Numbered from the stretch's first letter, positions 49,218 through 58,642 are shown. The stretch: DNA of 64,000 nucleotides from Aquihabitans sp. G128 (GCF_019048865.1 NZ_CP077604.1:2852001-2916000); one strand, 5' to 3'. Translations and numbers: made by a program. The notes: generated by a model from the sequence alone, not told the origin.

Positions 49218-49862
49218 TTACTTGATGAGGTAGACGACGGTGAACACGATGATCCACACGACGTCGACGAAGTGCCAGTACAGGCCCACGATCTCGACCG
49301 CTTCGGCCTTCTCCTGGGTGATGCGCCCCCGCAGCGACAGCACCAACGTCGAGATCAGCATGATGATGCCGATGGTGACGTGGGCGCCGTGGAAGCCGGT
49401 GAGGGTGAAGAACGCCGAGCTGGCCGGGCTGGTGGTGAAGCCCATGCCCTCGTTGAGGAACTCCTTGAACTCGTACACCTGGCCGGAGATGAAGACCGAG
49501 CCGAGCAGGGCGGTGACCGCCAGCCAGGAGCGCAGCGACCGGTGGTCGCCCCGCTGGATGGCCGAGACGGCGAGCACCATGGTCAGCGAGCTGATCAGCA
49601 GCACGAACGACGAGATCGAGGTGAACCCGATGTCGAAGAGGTCGTGCAGCTTGGGTCCGCTGGCGGTGCGCTCCTTGTAGAGCAGGAAGGTGGAGATCAG
49701 CCCGCCGAAGAGCAGGCACTCCGAGCCCAGGAACACCCACATGGCCAGCTTCTCGTTGGAGATGCCGGTGCTGGTGACGTGGCTGGTGCCGTGCGTCTCG
49801 TTGGGCGCGCCGACCGGGTCACCGGGCGCCGCGATCTCGTGGGGATCGGCCAGGTCAGTCAA
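49218..49862 (-). CDS. ctaE: Cytochrome c oxidase subunit III
   Basis: A 214-residue heme-copper oxidase subunit III. The N-terminus MTDLADPHEIAAPG leads to NEKLAMWVFLGSECLLFGGLI with its conserved Glu. The helices include FFTLTGFHGAHVTIG and EIVGLYWHFVDVVWIIVF. TTG 49862 is chosen, because it overlaps ctaD by only 8 nt. An in-frame ATG at 49940 would overlap by 86 nt. Its product packs against subunit I. A second, shorter subunit III paralogue lies upstream at 53948. Confidence 0.88.
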   Translation of the reverse strand: MTDLADPHEIAAPGDPVGAPNETHGTSHVTSTGISNEKLAMWVFLGSECLLFGGLISTFLLYKERTASGPKLHDLFDIGFTSISSFVLLISSLTMVLAVSAIQRGDHRSLRSWLAVTALLGSVFISGQVYEFKEFLNEGMGFTTSPASSAFFTLTGFHGAHVTIGIIMLISTLVLSLRGRITQEKAEAVEIVGLYWHFVDVVWIIVFTVVYLIK

Positions 49863-51844
49863 CGAGCGCTGCTCCCTCGGTGGCCACGGCGTCGCCGCTG
49901 GCATCGGACGGTTCGGGTTCGTGGTCGTCGTGGTCGCCACCGGGCTCGGTGGACGGCTCCATGATCCAGCCGTACATGGCGCCGACGATGAGGATCACGC
50001 CGACGATGCAGAACAGCAGGTTGTAGATGAGGCCGTAGGCCACCCAGGGCAGGCCGAAGGCCAGGACCAGGGGCCAGTACGACGGCGACGGGAGGTGCAC
50101 GTCGGTGGCGTCGCCCTTCTGGGAGACGTCCTCGGTGGCGGCGATCCGGACCAGGCGGCCCTTCTCGTCCTCGCCGTACTTGCGGTGCCAGAAGTCGTCC
50201 AGCGACGAGATGGTGGGGATCACGTCGAAGTTGTGCGCCGGGGTGGGGCTCGGGAGCATCCACTCGAGGCTCCGGCCGTCCCACGGGTCTCCGGACATCA
50301 CCAGCGCCGAGGCCTTGGCCTTGCGGCGGCTGTTGAAGATGTTCCAGAAGAACACCAGGAACGAGGCGGCGATCAGGAAGGCGCCGACGGTGGACACCAG
50401 GTTCCACAGGTTGAAGCCGTAGCCGTCCCGGTAGGTGTAGGTCCGCCGCGGCATGCCCTGCAGGCCGAGGATGTGCATGGGGCCGAAGGTCAGGTTGAAG
50501 CCGATGAGCAGGAACCAGAAGTTGACCTTGCCCACGAAGTCGTTGAGGGCGTAGCCGAACACCTTGGGCCACCAGAAGTACCAGCCGCCGATGAAGCCGA
50601 AGAGGGCGCCACCGAAGAGGACGTAGTGGAAGTGGGCGACGATGTAGTACGTGTCGGTCTGCTGGGTGTCCGACGGCGACACGGCGTGGGTCACGCCGGA
50701 CAGGCCGCCGATGGTGAACATCGTGACCAGGCCGATGGAGTACAGCATCGGGGCGCTGAACTTGAGCTTGCCGCCCCACATGGTGGCGAGCCAGTTCAGG
50801 ATCTTCACGCCCGTGGGCACGGCGATGAACATGGTGGACATCGAGAAGGCCGCCACCGAGATGGGGCCGATGCCCGAGGCGAACATGTGGTGGGCCCACA
50901 CGCCCCAGCCCATGAAGCCGATGGCGATGCCGGAGAACACCATGAACGGGTAGCCGAAGATGGGCTTGCGGGCGAACACCGGGATGATCTCCGAGATCAC
51001 CCCGAACGCCGGCAGGATCATGATGTAGACCTCCGGATGCCCGAAGATCCAGAAGAGGTGCTCCCACAACAGGGGGGTCTGCACCCTCGGACACGTCGAA
51101 GAACTTGGCGCCGAACAACCGGTCGAACATCAGCAAGAACTGCGCTGAGGTGAGCACCGGGATGGCGAAGAGCAGCAGGAACTGCGTCACCAGGCTCATC
51201 CAGGTGAAGACCGGCATCTTCATGAGCGTCATGCCGGGGGCTCGCATGTTGAGCACCGTGGTGATCAGGTTGATGGCGCCCACCAGCGACGAGATGCCGG
51301 TGATGAGCAGGCCCATGTTCCAGAAGTCGATGCCGTGGGTGGGCGAGAAGATGACGCCGTTGTTCGGGGCGTAGTTGAACCAGCCGCCGTCGGCGCCGCC
51401 GCCGAGCAGCCAGCTCGAGTTGAGGACGATGCCACCGAAGAGGAACACCCAGAACGACAGCGCGTTGAGCCGCGGGAAGGCGACGTCACGAGCACCGATC
51501 TGCAGCGGCAGCAGGTAGTTCATGAAGGCGGCGCCGATGGGCATCACCACGAGGAAGATCATCGTGGTGCCGTGCATCGTGTACACCTGGTTGTACAGGT
51601 CGGCGCTCAGCAGCTTGCCGTTGGGCTGGGCCAGCTGGAGGCGGATCAGCAGCGCCTCGGTGCCGCCGATCAGGAAGAAGAACAGCGCCGCAGCGCCGTA
51701 CATGATGCCGATCTTCTTGTGGTCGACCGTGGTGACCCAGCTGCGCCAGCCCTTGGCCTCGCCCGGGCGGGCGAACACGCCCATGGGGCGCGTGCTGAGC
51801 TGACCGCCGCTGCCGAGAGCGAGGGGTCCGTCGGTGGAGGACAT
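49855..51844 (-). CDS. ctaD: Cytochrome c oxidase subunit I (+1 frameshift in this assembly)
   Basis: The catalytic heme-copper oxidase subunit, 662 residues when repaired. Ligands are all present: haem a His in VYTMHGTTMIF (about 91), CuB His and cross-linked Tyr in FGHPEVYI, the CuB pair in VWAHHMFAS, and haem ligands in IVAHFHYVLFGG. The frame breaks at SEGAD and resumes at PLLWEHLFWIFGHP. The assembly has six C where five would keep frame (plus strand G-run 51072-51077). ATG 51844 has GGAG 8 nt upstream. An extended C-terminus contains two more helices and an acidic tail. Confidence 0.95.
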
Positions 51845-51853
51845 GGCGTGCTC

Positions 51854-53077
51854 CTACTTCAGGGTGGTGAGGAAGGCGACCAGATCGTTGATCTGGTCTT
51901 CGGACAGGTTGAAGTTCGGCATGCCCCGGCTCTCCGGGCTGGGAACGTCGCCGGGCTTCATGGCCTTCATCGACGGCGCGTTGCGCAGCCAGGCCTGGAG
52001 GTCGGTCCGGTTCAGGCACTTCTTGATGCCGGCGTCGGTCTGGGCCCAGTCCTCGCCGAGGTCCCGGCACGCCTTGGTGTCCTTGCGGAGGTTGAACTTG
52101 GCCCCGGCGAAGGTGGAGCGGCTCATGAAGTGGGTGAGGTTCGGCGCCTCGCCGGACACCTGGTTGACGACCGGCGGGTACTTGAAGGCACCGGTGGTCT
52201 TGCCGGGATCGCCGGCGGGCGGGGCGTCGCTCAGGCCGGTGATGCGGTGGCACGAGGTGCACTGCGAGTTGAAGGTGGTCCAGCCGGCGAGGGCGCTGTC
52301 GGAGGCCGACGACGCCCGCGGGTTGAACTCCTTCTGCTGGTGCTCGGTCCAGGCCTGGTAGTCGTTCTCGTCGAGCGCCACGACCTTGATGCGCATCTCG
52401 GCGTGGGACAGGCCGCAGAACTCGGTGCACTGCCCGATGTACTCACCGGGCGAGTTGGCCTCGATGGTGAGCGGGTGCGTGCGGCCGGGGACGGCGTCCT
52501 TCTTGCCGTTGAGCGCCGGGGCCCACCAGGAGTGGATGACGTCGCGGGACTTGATGTGCAGGGAGATCTCGCGGCCGGCGGGGATCACGAGGTCGTTGGC
52601 CGTGATGATCTCGTCGAACTTGCCGTCGTTGTTGGTGTCGTAGCGGTACTCCCACCACCACTGCTGGCCGATGACCTCGACCTGCACGGCGGTCTTCGGG
52701 TCCGGCTTCTGGGCCAGGTCGAAGATGGTGGCGACGGTGAAGCCGCCGACCACGGCGAGGATGACCGCCGGGATGGCGGTCCAGCCGATCTCGAGCTTGA
52801 AGTTGCCGTGCACCTGCGACGGGAACTCGTCGAAGTCGTCGTCGTCCTTGGCCCGGAACTTGAGCGCCACAAAGAGGGCGCCGCCGAGGATGAGCACGAA
52901 CACCACGCCGGCGATGCCGAAGATGGGGTTGATCAGGTTGTTGATCTTCTCCGCCTCGGGCCCCTTGGGCTTGAGCGTGGTCTGCGGCGCGTCCTTGGCG
53001 CACGAGGCGGCGAAGACCATCACGCCCAGCACCATCGGCGCCAGCTTCAGCAGGCGGGTACGGGCTCGGCCCTTCAT
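51854..53077 (-). CDS. ctaC: Cytochrome c oxidase subunit II with fused cytochrome c domain (caa3 type)
   Basis: A 407-residue exported lipoprotein. The signal ends in FAASC (about residue 26) and two TM helices follow (about 50-72 and 100-120). The CuA domain has His182 (VIHSWW), Cys217, Cys221 (QCTEFCG), His225 and Met228. A C-terminal cytochrome c domain has CTSCH (about 273-277) and an axial Met near ESRGMPNF. Thus electrons can enter through its own haem c, as in caa3 oxidases. ATG 53077 has AGGAGG 5 nt upstream. The haem c requires maturation, for which the TlpA-CcdA pair at 29.6-31.2 kb is suited. Confidence 0.95.
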   Translation of the reverse strand: MKGRARTRLLKLAPMVLGVMVFAASCAKDAPQTTLKPKGPEAEKINNLINPIFGIAGVVFVLILGGALFVALKFRAKDDDDFDEFPSQVHGNFKLEIGWTAIPAVILAVVGGFTVATIFDLAQKPDPKTAVQVEVIGQQWWWEYRYDTNNDGKFDEIITANDLVIPAGREISLHIKSRDVIHSWWAPALNGKKDAVPGRTHPLTIEANSPGEYIGQCTEFCGLSHAEMRIKVVALDENDYQAWTEHQQKEFNPRASSASDSALAGWTTFNSQCTSCHRITGLSDAPPAGDPGKTTGAFKYPPVVNQVSGEAPNLTHFMSRSTFAGAKFNLRKDTKACRDLGEDWAQTDAGIKKCLNRTDLQAWLRNAPSMKAMKPGDVPSPESRGMPNFNLSEDQINDLVAFLTTLK

Positions 53078-53094
53078 GGTTCCTCCTGGGTGGC

Positions 53095-53937
53095 TCATCG
53101 GTTCCCCACCTGGATCACGGTCTGCGAGGGGGAGGGCAGCGGGGCCAGCCCGGCTTCGCCCGACTTCTCTTCGTGCTCCTCGGCGTGCTTGCGCTCCCCG
53201 TGGATGGCGGCGGCCACGCCGCCGGCCAGCAGGGCGACACCGCCCACCAGCAGCAGCCCGGCGATCACCGACTGCGACAGCTTCGGTTTGTTCACGATCA
53301 GCAAGCCGACCAGGAAGACCAGGACCGGCACCAGGCCGAAGACGGCGTAGGAGCCGTACTTGGGCAGGGCCAGCAGCACCCGGGAGATGGCCAGCACGAG
53401 GCCGCCGACGCCGATGACGGCGAGGGCCGGGATCTCCACCGGGTACATGAACCGGTTGCGGATGGTGCGGTTGACCTCGGCGTCGCCGGTGGCCCGGTCG
53501 GACCAGGCCCGGACCGCCCACTCGACGGTCGTGATGATCAGGCCGATGAGCCCGATGGTGAACATCAGCGGGCCGATGGCCAGGCCGAGGACGAGGGCGC
53601 CCAGGGAGAAGGCGGCGACGACGGGCCAGTAGTTCACCGTGGCGGGCGGCTCGACGGCCGGGACGGCGTCGAGGCCGGCGACCTGGGCGACGGCCTCGGC
53701 GTCGCTGTCGCGCAGCGCCGCGAGGAAGATGCCCAGGAAGAGCGAGGAGGCGGAGAGGCCGACCAGGATGGTGAAGCCGACGTGCTCGCCGACGTAGCCC
53801 TTGTAGCCCAGCGTGAGCGGGCCGATCAGCGAGTCCATCCCGAGGGTGTGGTTGCCGGTGGTGCCCGCCCAGAGGAAGGCGACGGCGTAGCCGAAGCCGG
53901 CCAGGGCGAGCAGGAACTTGGAACCGGTCTTGAACAT
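53095..53937 (-). CDS. Conserved membrane protein of the oxidase operon
   Basis: A 280-residue membrane protein with about seven helices. It begins MFKTGSKFLLALAGFGYAVAFLWA and has a central EWAVRAWSDRATGDAEVNRTIRNRFMYPVEIPALAVIG. It ends in a charged His/Glu-rich tail. It has no recognised catalytic motif. Its place between the second subunit III and ctaC, with 10-18 nt gaps, shows it belongs to the oxidase transcript. It may be a CtaF-like or assembly subunit specific to this lineage. I cannot name a family. Confidence 0.8.
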   Translation of the reverse strand: MFKTGSKFLLALAGFGYAVAFLWAGTTGNHTLGMDSLIGPLTLGYKGYVGEHVGFTILVGLSASSLFLGIFLAALRDSDAEAVAQVAGLDAVPAVEPPATVNYWPVVAAFSLGALVLGLAIGPLMFTIGLIGLIITTVEWAVRAWSDRATGDAEVNRTIRNRFMYPVEIPALAVIGVGGLVLAISRVLLALPKYGSYAVFGLVPVLVFLVGLLIVNKPKLSQSVIAGLLLVGGVALLAGGVAAAIHGERKHAEEHEEKSGEAGLAPLPSPSQTVIQVGNR

Positions 53938-53947
53938 CGCTGGGTCC

Positions 53948-54541
53948 CTACTTCGTGACGTAGATCGCGAGCCAGATCACGGCGTGAGCAGCGATCGTGA
54001 CGTACCAGAACAGGGCAGCGGCGGTGAGGCCCTCACGGTCGCGACCGTGGTACTCACCGCCGAGGGTGCGGAAGGTCATGACCGCGGCGTAGACCAGCCC
54101 GAGGATGATCATCGCCAGGTGGGCGCCGGTGACGGCGAAGATCAGGACGCCGGGGGTGGAGCTCACCGCCAGGTCCATCTGCGAGTAGAGGAACGACGTG
54201 GCGTTGATCACGGCGATGCCGAAGAAGATGGTGAGCGCCAGGGCGAGGTACGCCATCTGGCGGTCGTTCTTGCCGACGGCGTCGACCGCCCACCACATGG
54301 ACACGCCCGAGAGCAGCATGGTGGCGAACGCCATGTTGCCCGGGGTGAGCGGGATGGACGACCCGGCGGGGAGCCAGGTGCCACCGGTGGCGAGGGCGTT
54401 GGTGCGGGCCGAGATGTAGACGCCCACCAGGCCGACGATGGCCATGAAGGCGCCAGCGGCGACGAGGGCGGTGCCCACCAGCAGGACCCGGGGCCGGGCG
54501 GGCTGGGGCGCGGGCGGCAGGGCGAGGGCGGCGTCGGCCAT
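53948..54541 (-). CDS. Second cytochrome c oxidase subunit III-like protein
   Basis: A 197-residue protein with five helices resembling subunit III. GNMAFATMLLSGVSMWWAVDAV, DRQMAYLALALTIFFGIAVINATSFLYSQM, GVLIFAVTGAHLAMIILGLVYAAV and ALFWYVTIAAHAVIWLAIYV cover the helices. It lacks the N-terminal ECLLFGG-type Glu motif of CtaE. ATG 54541 overlaps the subunit I paralogue as TGATG. The pairing with a ligand-less subunit I suggests these two form their own subcomplex. Confidence 0.85.
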   Translation of the reverse strand: MADAALALPPAPQPARPRVLLVGTALVAAGAFMAIVGLVGVYISARTNALATGGTWLPAGSSIPLTPGNMAFATMLLSGVSMWWAVDAVGKNDRQMAYLALALTIFFGIAVINATSFLYSQMDLAVSSTPGVLIFAVTGAHLAMIILGLVYAAVMTFRTLGGEYHGRDREGLTAAALFWYVTIAAHAVIWLAIYVTK

Positions 54542-56127
54542 CAGTTCTCCTCAGACAGGTCGACGAGCGGCTCGGCCGACGTGACGACGGCGAGGTCGCC
54601 CTCGAAGTTGGCGAGCGGCGGGGGCGACGGGGCGAGCCACTCGAGCGTCTGGCCCTCCCACGGATCGGCGGGCACGTCGGTGCCGGCCTTGAGCAGCGGG
54701 AGGAGCGAGGCGGCGGCGGCGAGGATGCCGAGCAGCACCAGCACGGTGCCGACGACCACGACGACGTTCAGGCCCTCGATGCCACCGGTCCAGTCGGGGG
54801 CGAGCTCGGGGCCGTCGCCGAAGATCCCGGACACGACGTCGGGGATGACGATGGCGGCCGAGCCGAGGAGCAGCACCAGCGGGGCCAGGCGGCCGAGGGC
54901 CTCGTTGGCGGGCTGGAGGCCGATCTTGGTGGCCCACCAGTGGACGCCACCGAGGGAGGCGATCACCGCGGCGAGCACGGCGGCGTGGCCCACGCCGATG
55001 TCGGCGATGGAGCCGGCCGGGGACCAGGCGGGGATGGAGGCGACGGCGCCGGAGAGGGTGCCGAGCAGCAGGACGAGCAGCGCCGAGGTGGCGTAGAGCG
55101 CCCCGGCGGTGAGGCGGAAGCTGCCCCGGCGGAACAGGTCGCCGGCCAGGCCGAGGATGGCGAGGACGGGCAGGACGGCCACCAGCGCCAGGGCGATGAC
55201 CAGCCACTCCTTGTAGATCTCGCCGGTGGCGCCGGCGAGGAAGGCGCCGAAGCCGAGGATGCCGAAGGCGCCGATGGCGCCCTGGGCGGCGAAGCGGGGG
55301 GCGATGCGGGTGCGGGCCGTGGTGGCCAGCACGTCACCGGCGAAGCCGAGGACCGGGACGGCGACGGTGTAGATCTGCGGGTTGCGGAGCACCCAGGCCA
55401 GCTGGCCGTAGAGGCCGGCGTTGGAGCCGAACGACGAGCCGCCGTGGCGGTGGTCGACGTACATGACCACGAGCAGGCCCACCAGGACCGGCAGGGTCAG
55501 GATCCAGAGGATGGCGGCGACCGCGACCGACCAGGCGAACAGCGGGGTGCGGTCGAGCGTGAGCCCGGTGGTGCGCAGGGCCAGGACCGTGGTGGCCAGC
55601 GAGACCGCAGCGACCAGGAGGGCGACGGTGATGAGGCCGAGGGCGGCGATCCAGAGGTTGACCCCGGAGGCGCGGCCGCCGCCGGGGCCGCCGTTCATCA
55701 GGTAGGAGGCGACGAGCAGGGCCGAGCCCATGAGCCAGCCCCAGTAGGAGGCGGCTGCGGCCCGGGGGAAGGCGATGGCCCGGGCCCCGACCTGCAGCGG
55801 CACGACCACCATGGCCACGCCGATCACCAGCGGGAGGGCCAGCAGGAACACGCCGCCCACCCGGAAGAGGGTGAAGAACTGGAAGACGGTGTCCCGGGAG
55901 AACACGTCGAGCGTGGCCGGTTGCGTGCCCTCGACGGCGAACAGGCCGCCCAGCACGATCATCGGCAGGCCGAAGGCCAGCGACGTGATGATGAACAGCC
56001 TCCCGATGACCTTGTGGTCGCCGGAGCCGAGGACCGCGGCGAGGCCACGGGGCTCGGCCCGGGGTGCCGCAAGGGCCGGCTCGGAGGCCGCCGCAACGGT
56101 CTCGGGAGGGGTCTCAGTTACAGCCAT
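54541..56127 (-). CDS. Degenerate heme-copper oxidase subunit I paralogue lacking metal ligands
   Basis: A 528-residue, about 14-helix protein homologous to CtaD. Shared marks are SGDHKVIGRLFI, PLQVGARAIAFPR and the C-terminal DPWEGQTLEWLAPSPPPLANF. The catalytic residues are nearly all gone. The haem a His is replaced in TLFRVGGVFLL (about 86-96). HPEVY is NPQIY (about 249-253), and the HH pair is absent in LAGATGEIYKEW. HFH is HAA (His381 kept). No stop or shift breaks the frame, so it is maintained, not decaying. ATG 56127 is used; GTG 56169 is an alternative. It heads the oxidase operon and may be structural or regulatory. Confidence 0.85.
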   Translation of the reverse strand: MAVTETPPETVAAASEPALAAPRAEPRGLAAVLGSGDHKVIGRLFIITSLAFGLPMIVLGGLFAVEGTQPATLDVFSRDTVFQFFTLFRVGGVFLLALPLVIGVAMVVVPLQVGARAIAFPRAAAASYWGWLMGSALLVASYLMNGGPGGGRASGVNLWIAALGLITVALLVAAVSLATTVLALRTTGLTLDRTPLFAWSVAVAAILWILTLPVLVGLLVVMYVDHRHGGSSFGSNAGLYGQLAWVLRNPQIYTVAVPVLGFAGDVLATTARTRIAPRFAAQGAIGAFGILGFGAFLAGATGEIYKEWLVIALALVAVLPVLAILGLAGDLFRRGSFRLTAGALYATSALLVLLLGTLSGAVASIPAWSPAGSIADIGVGHAAVLAAVIASLGGVHWWATKIGLQPANEALGRLAPLVLLLGSAAIVIPDVVSGIFGDGPELAPDWTGGIEGLNVVVVVGTVLVLLGILAAAASLLPLLKAGTDVPADPWEGQTLEWLAPSPPPLANFEGDLAVVTSAEPLVDLSEEN

Positions 56128-56320
56128 GGGCGTGCTGACCTCACCGTCATCTGGCCCGGCTGGGGACACGATGACGCCTCGTGGGGAAACGGTTCCGTAC
56201 GGATCGGGACACTACACAGTCGCCCCCTCGGCCAAGAAAAGCCGGGGTAAAGCGCCTGATCTGGATCCGAGATGGCCGACGATGCGGTCATCTCGGACGG
56301 CGGGGAGGCGAGCGACCGGC
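56128..56320 (-). promoter_or_regulatory. Gap with hairpin between cyoE and the oxidase operon
   Basis: TCCGAGATG (56266-56274) and CATCTCGGA (56289-56297) form a 9-bp stem with a 14-nt loop just after the cyoE stop, a likely terminator. The remaining sequence (56170-56262), less GC-rich with AAGAAAAG and GTAAAG words, probably contains the promoter of the oxidase operon. A precise -10/-35 pair is not clear. Confidence 0.5.
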
Positions 56321-57214
56321 TCATGCGTGGCGCACGAGCTGGTCGAGGGCCATGGCGCCGAAGAGCAGCGTCACGTAGGTGATCGAGTAGGTGAACACCT
56401 TCATGGCGAGCTTGGTGCTGGGGTCCCGGTAGAGCTTCACCGTCATGGCGGTGAACACCCCGCCGAGGACGATGGCCGCCCCCAGGTAGAGGTTCCCCAT
56501 GTCCGCCACGGGCGAGAAGACCAGGGTCAGGGCCCAGAGGATGACCGTGTAGACGACGATCCGCGACGCCGTCTTCTTGAGGCTGACCACGCTCGGGAGC
56601 ATGGGCACGTCGACCGACGCGTAGTCGTCCTTGTACTTGATGGCCAGCGCCCAGAAGTGCGGGGGCGTCCAGTAGAACATCACCGCGAAGAGCACGATCG
56701 GGGCCCAGCCCAGGCTGTTGGTGACCGCGGACCACCCGATCAGCACCGGCGCGGCGCCGGCGGCGCCGCCGATCACGATGTTGTGGGTGGAGGTGCGCTT
56801 CAGCCAGAGCGTGTAGATGAAGACGTAGAAGAGGCAGGCGGCCACGCCGAGCACGGCGCTCAGGAGGTTGACCAGGCCCCAGAGGTAGGCGAAGGCCAGC
56901 ACCTCGATGGCGATGGCGAAGGTGAGCGCGGCCCGGGGCGTCATGACCCCGGTGACCAGCGGCCGGCCCTTGGTGCGCTCCATCACCTTGTCGATGTCGC
57001 GGTCGACGTACATGTTGATGGCGTTGGCACCGCCGGCGGCGAGGGTGCCGCCGATCACGGTGTTGAGCATCAGCCAGCCCGACGGGAGGCCCCGCTGGGC
57101 CACCACCATGGTGGGGACGGTGGTGATCAGCAGCAGTTCGATGATGCGCGGCTTGGTCAGCGCGACGTACCCGGCGACGCGCACACGCAGCGGTGACGGG
57201 GCCTGCTGGAGCAC
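56321..57214 (-). CDS. cyoE: Protoheme IX farnesyltransferase (haem O synthase)
   Basis: A 297-residue UbiA-family prenyltransferase with about nine helices, which adds farnesyl to haem b to form haem O. The first Asp-rich motif is NAINMYVDRDIDKVMERTKGRPL and the second region is IKYKDDYASVDVPMLP. GTG 57214 is 7 nt after TAGGGT (57222-57227), a clear leaderless start, despite an in-frame ATG 66 nt further upstream. It is divergent from ctaA/cox15, the next enzyme in haem A synthesis, with 152 bp between start codons. Confidence 0.95.
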   Translation of the reverse strand: MLQQAPSPLRVRVAGYVALTKPRIIELLLITTVPTMVVAQRGLPSGWLMLNTVIGGTLAAGGANAINMYVDRDIDKVMERTKGRPLVTGVMTPRAALTFAIAIEVLAFAYLWGLVNLLSAVLGVAACLFYVFIYTLWLKRTSTHNIVIGGAAGAAPVLIGWSAVTNSLGWAPIVLFAVMFYWTPPHFWALAIKYKDDYASVDVPMLPSVVSLKKTASRIVVYTVILWALTLVFSPVADMGNLYLGAAIVLGGVFTAMTVKLYRDPSTKLAMKVFTYSITYVTLLFGAMALDQLVRHA

Positions 57215-57366
57215 GGGTCCGACCCTAGGTGTCCGCTCCGCCGGGAAACGAGTCGACGGGAGTTGCCGTCGGGCCGCCACCTGTGCGTCGCGACCGGTCC
57301 GCCGTGCGCCCTCTGCCGCCCGTCCCGCTTTGGTCGCCAGGCGGGGACCGGCCGTAGCCTGGCCCG

Positions 57367-58390
57367 GTGATCGCCCGCCTGCGCCAGCCGGTGTCGCCGG
57401 AGCTGTACCGCCGGATCACGGTGGTCGCCTTGGTGCTGCTGATCTTCATCGTGGTCACGGGCGCCGGGGTGCGGCTGACCGGCTCGGGCCTCGGCTGCAC
57501 CGACTGGCCGAACTGCACCGACCAGCGGTTCGTGGCCGAGCGGGGCGACGTCCACGCCATGGTCGAGTTCGTCAACCGCATGATCACCGGGCTGGTCTCC
57601 GCCGCCGTCGCGTTCGCGGTCCTCGGGTCGTTGCGCCGGGCCCCGCGCCGAGCCGACCTGGTGCGGCTGTCCTGGGGGCTGGTGGCCGGCGTCCTGGCCC
57701 AGATCGCGCTGGGCGCGGTGGTGGTCAAGACCGACCTCAACCCGTGGCTGGTCCAGGGCCACTTCGTGGTGTCGATGCTGCTCGTCCTCGACGCGGTGGT
57801 CCTGGCGCACCGGGCCCGGCTGCCCGACGACGTCGCCACCCGCCCGGCCGTGACCCCGATGCTGCTGCGGTGGGGGCAGGCGCTGGTGGGCTTCGCGGTC
57901 GTGGTCATCCTCACCGGCACCCTGGTCACCGGCTCCGGCCCGCACAGCGGCCACAACGAGGCCGAGGACGGCGCCACCGCAGCGGAGAAGCTTCGAGGCC
58001 GCCCGGGCGGTGAAGCGGCTGCCCATCGCCGTGCACGACGCGGCCCGCATCCACGGGATCGCCATGATGGCCTTCCTCGCCGCCGCCATCTGGGTGCTCG
58101 TGCAGCTCCGCCGCCACCACGCCGGCACCGCCCTCGTCAGCGCCGGCACCGGCCTGCTCACCGTGCTCGTGCTCCAGGGCGCCATCGGCTACACGCAGTA
58201 CTTCACCGGCGTCCCGCCCCTGCTCGTCGCCCTCCACGTGCTCGGCGCCTCGCTCGTGTGGGTCGCGGTGCTGAACCTGGCCCTGCAGATGCGGGCGCCG
58301 GTGGTCGACGGGCCCTCCGGTCCGCGAGACTCCGACGGTGAGCAGCGCGCCGGTCATCTCTCCGACGGAGACCTCGTCCCCGGACGCTGA
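57367..58390 (+). CDS. ctaA: Haem A synthase (COX15/CtaA) (+1 frameshift in this assembly)
   Basis: An eight-helix haem A synthase, 340 residues when repaired. The His ligands are in [35 protein letters not shown] and [31 protein letters not shown] and [12 protein letters not shown] are family hallmarks. The frame breaks after AEK. The assembly has CTTCGAG at 57991-57997, where CTCGAG restores [19 protein letters not shown] 57367 lies 6 nt after TAGCCT (leaderless). The end overlaps clpS by 53 nt. Confidence 0.93.
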
Positions 58391-58640
58391 CCTCGACCTC
58401 GACACCGACCTGCCGTGGATCGTGCTGGTCTGGAACGACCCGATCAACACCATGGAGTACGTCGCCCTCGTGTTCCGGAAGCTGTTCGGCTACTCCAAGG
58501 CCAAGGCCGAGCGCCTCATGCTCGACGTGCACGAGAAGGGCCGGGCCGTCGTCTCCTCCGGGCCGCGCGAGAAGGCCGAGATCGACGTCTTCCGCCTCCA
58601 CGAGCACGGGCTCTGGGCCACCATGCAGCAGGACGACTAG
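58338..58640 (+). CDS. clpS: ATP-dependent Clp protease adaptor ClpS
   Basis: A 100-residue N-recognin adaptor that hands N-degron substrates to ClpC/ClpA-ClpP. An unstructured start is followed by [46 protein letters not shown], including the NDP substrate-binding loop and the HEKG region. GTG 58338 starts within the 3' end of cox15 and lies 6 nt after GAGACT. An ATG in frame is absent until residue 38. A DUF2017 gene follows after 2 nt, as is usual in actinobacteria. Confidence 0.95.
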   Translation: MSSAPVISPTETSSPDADLDLDTDLPWIVLVWNDPINTMEYVALVFRKLFGYSKAKAERLMLDVHEKGRAVVSSGPREKAEIDVFRLHEHGLWATMQQDD

Positions 58641-58642
58641 CG

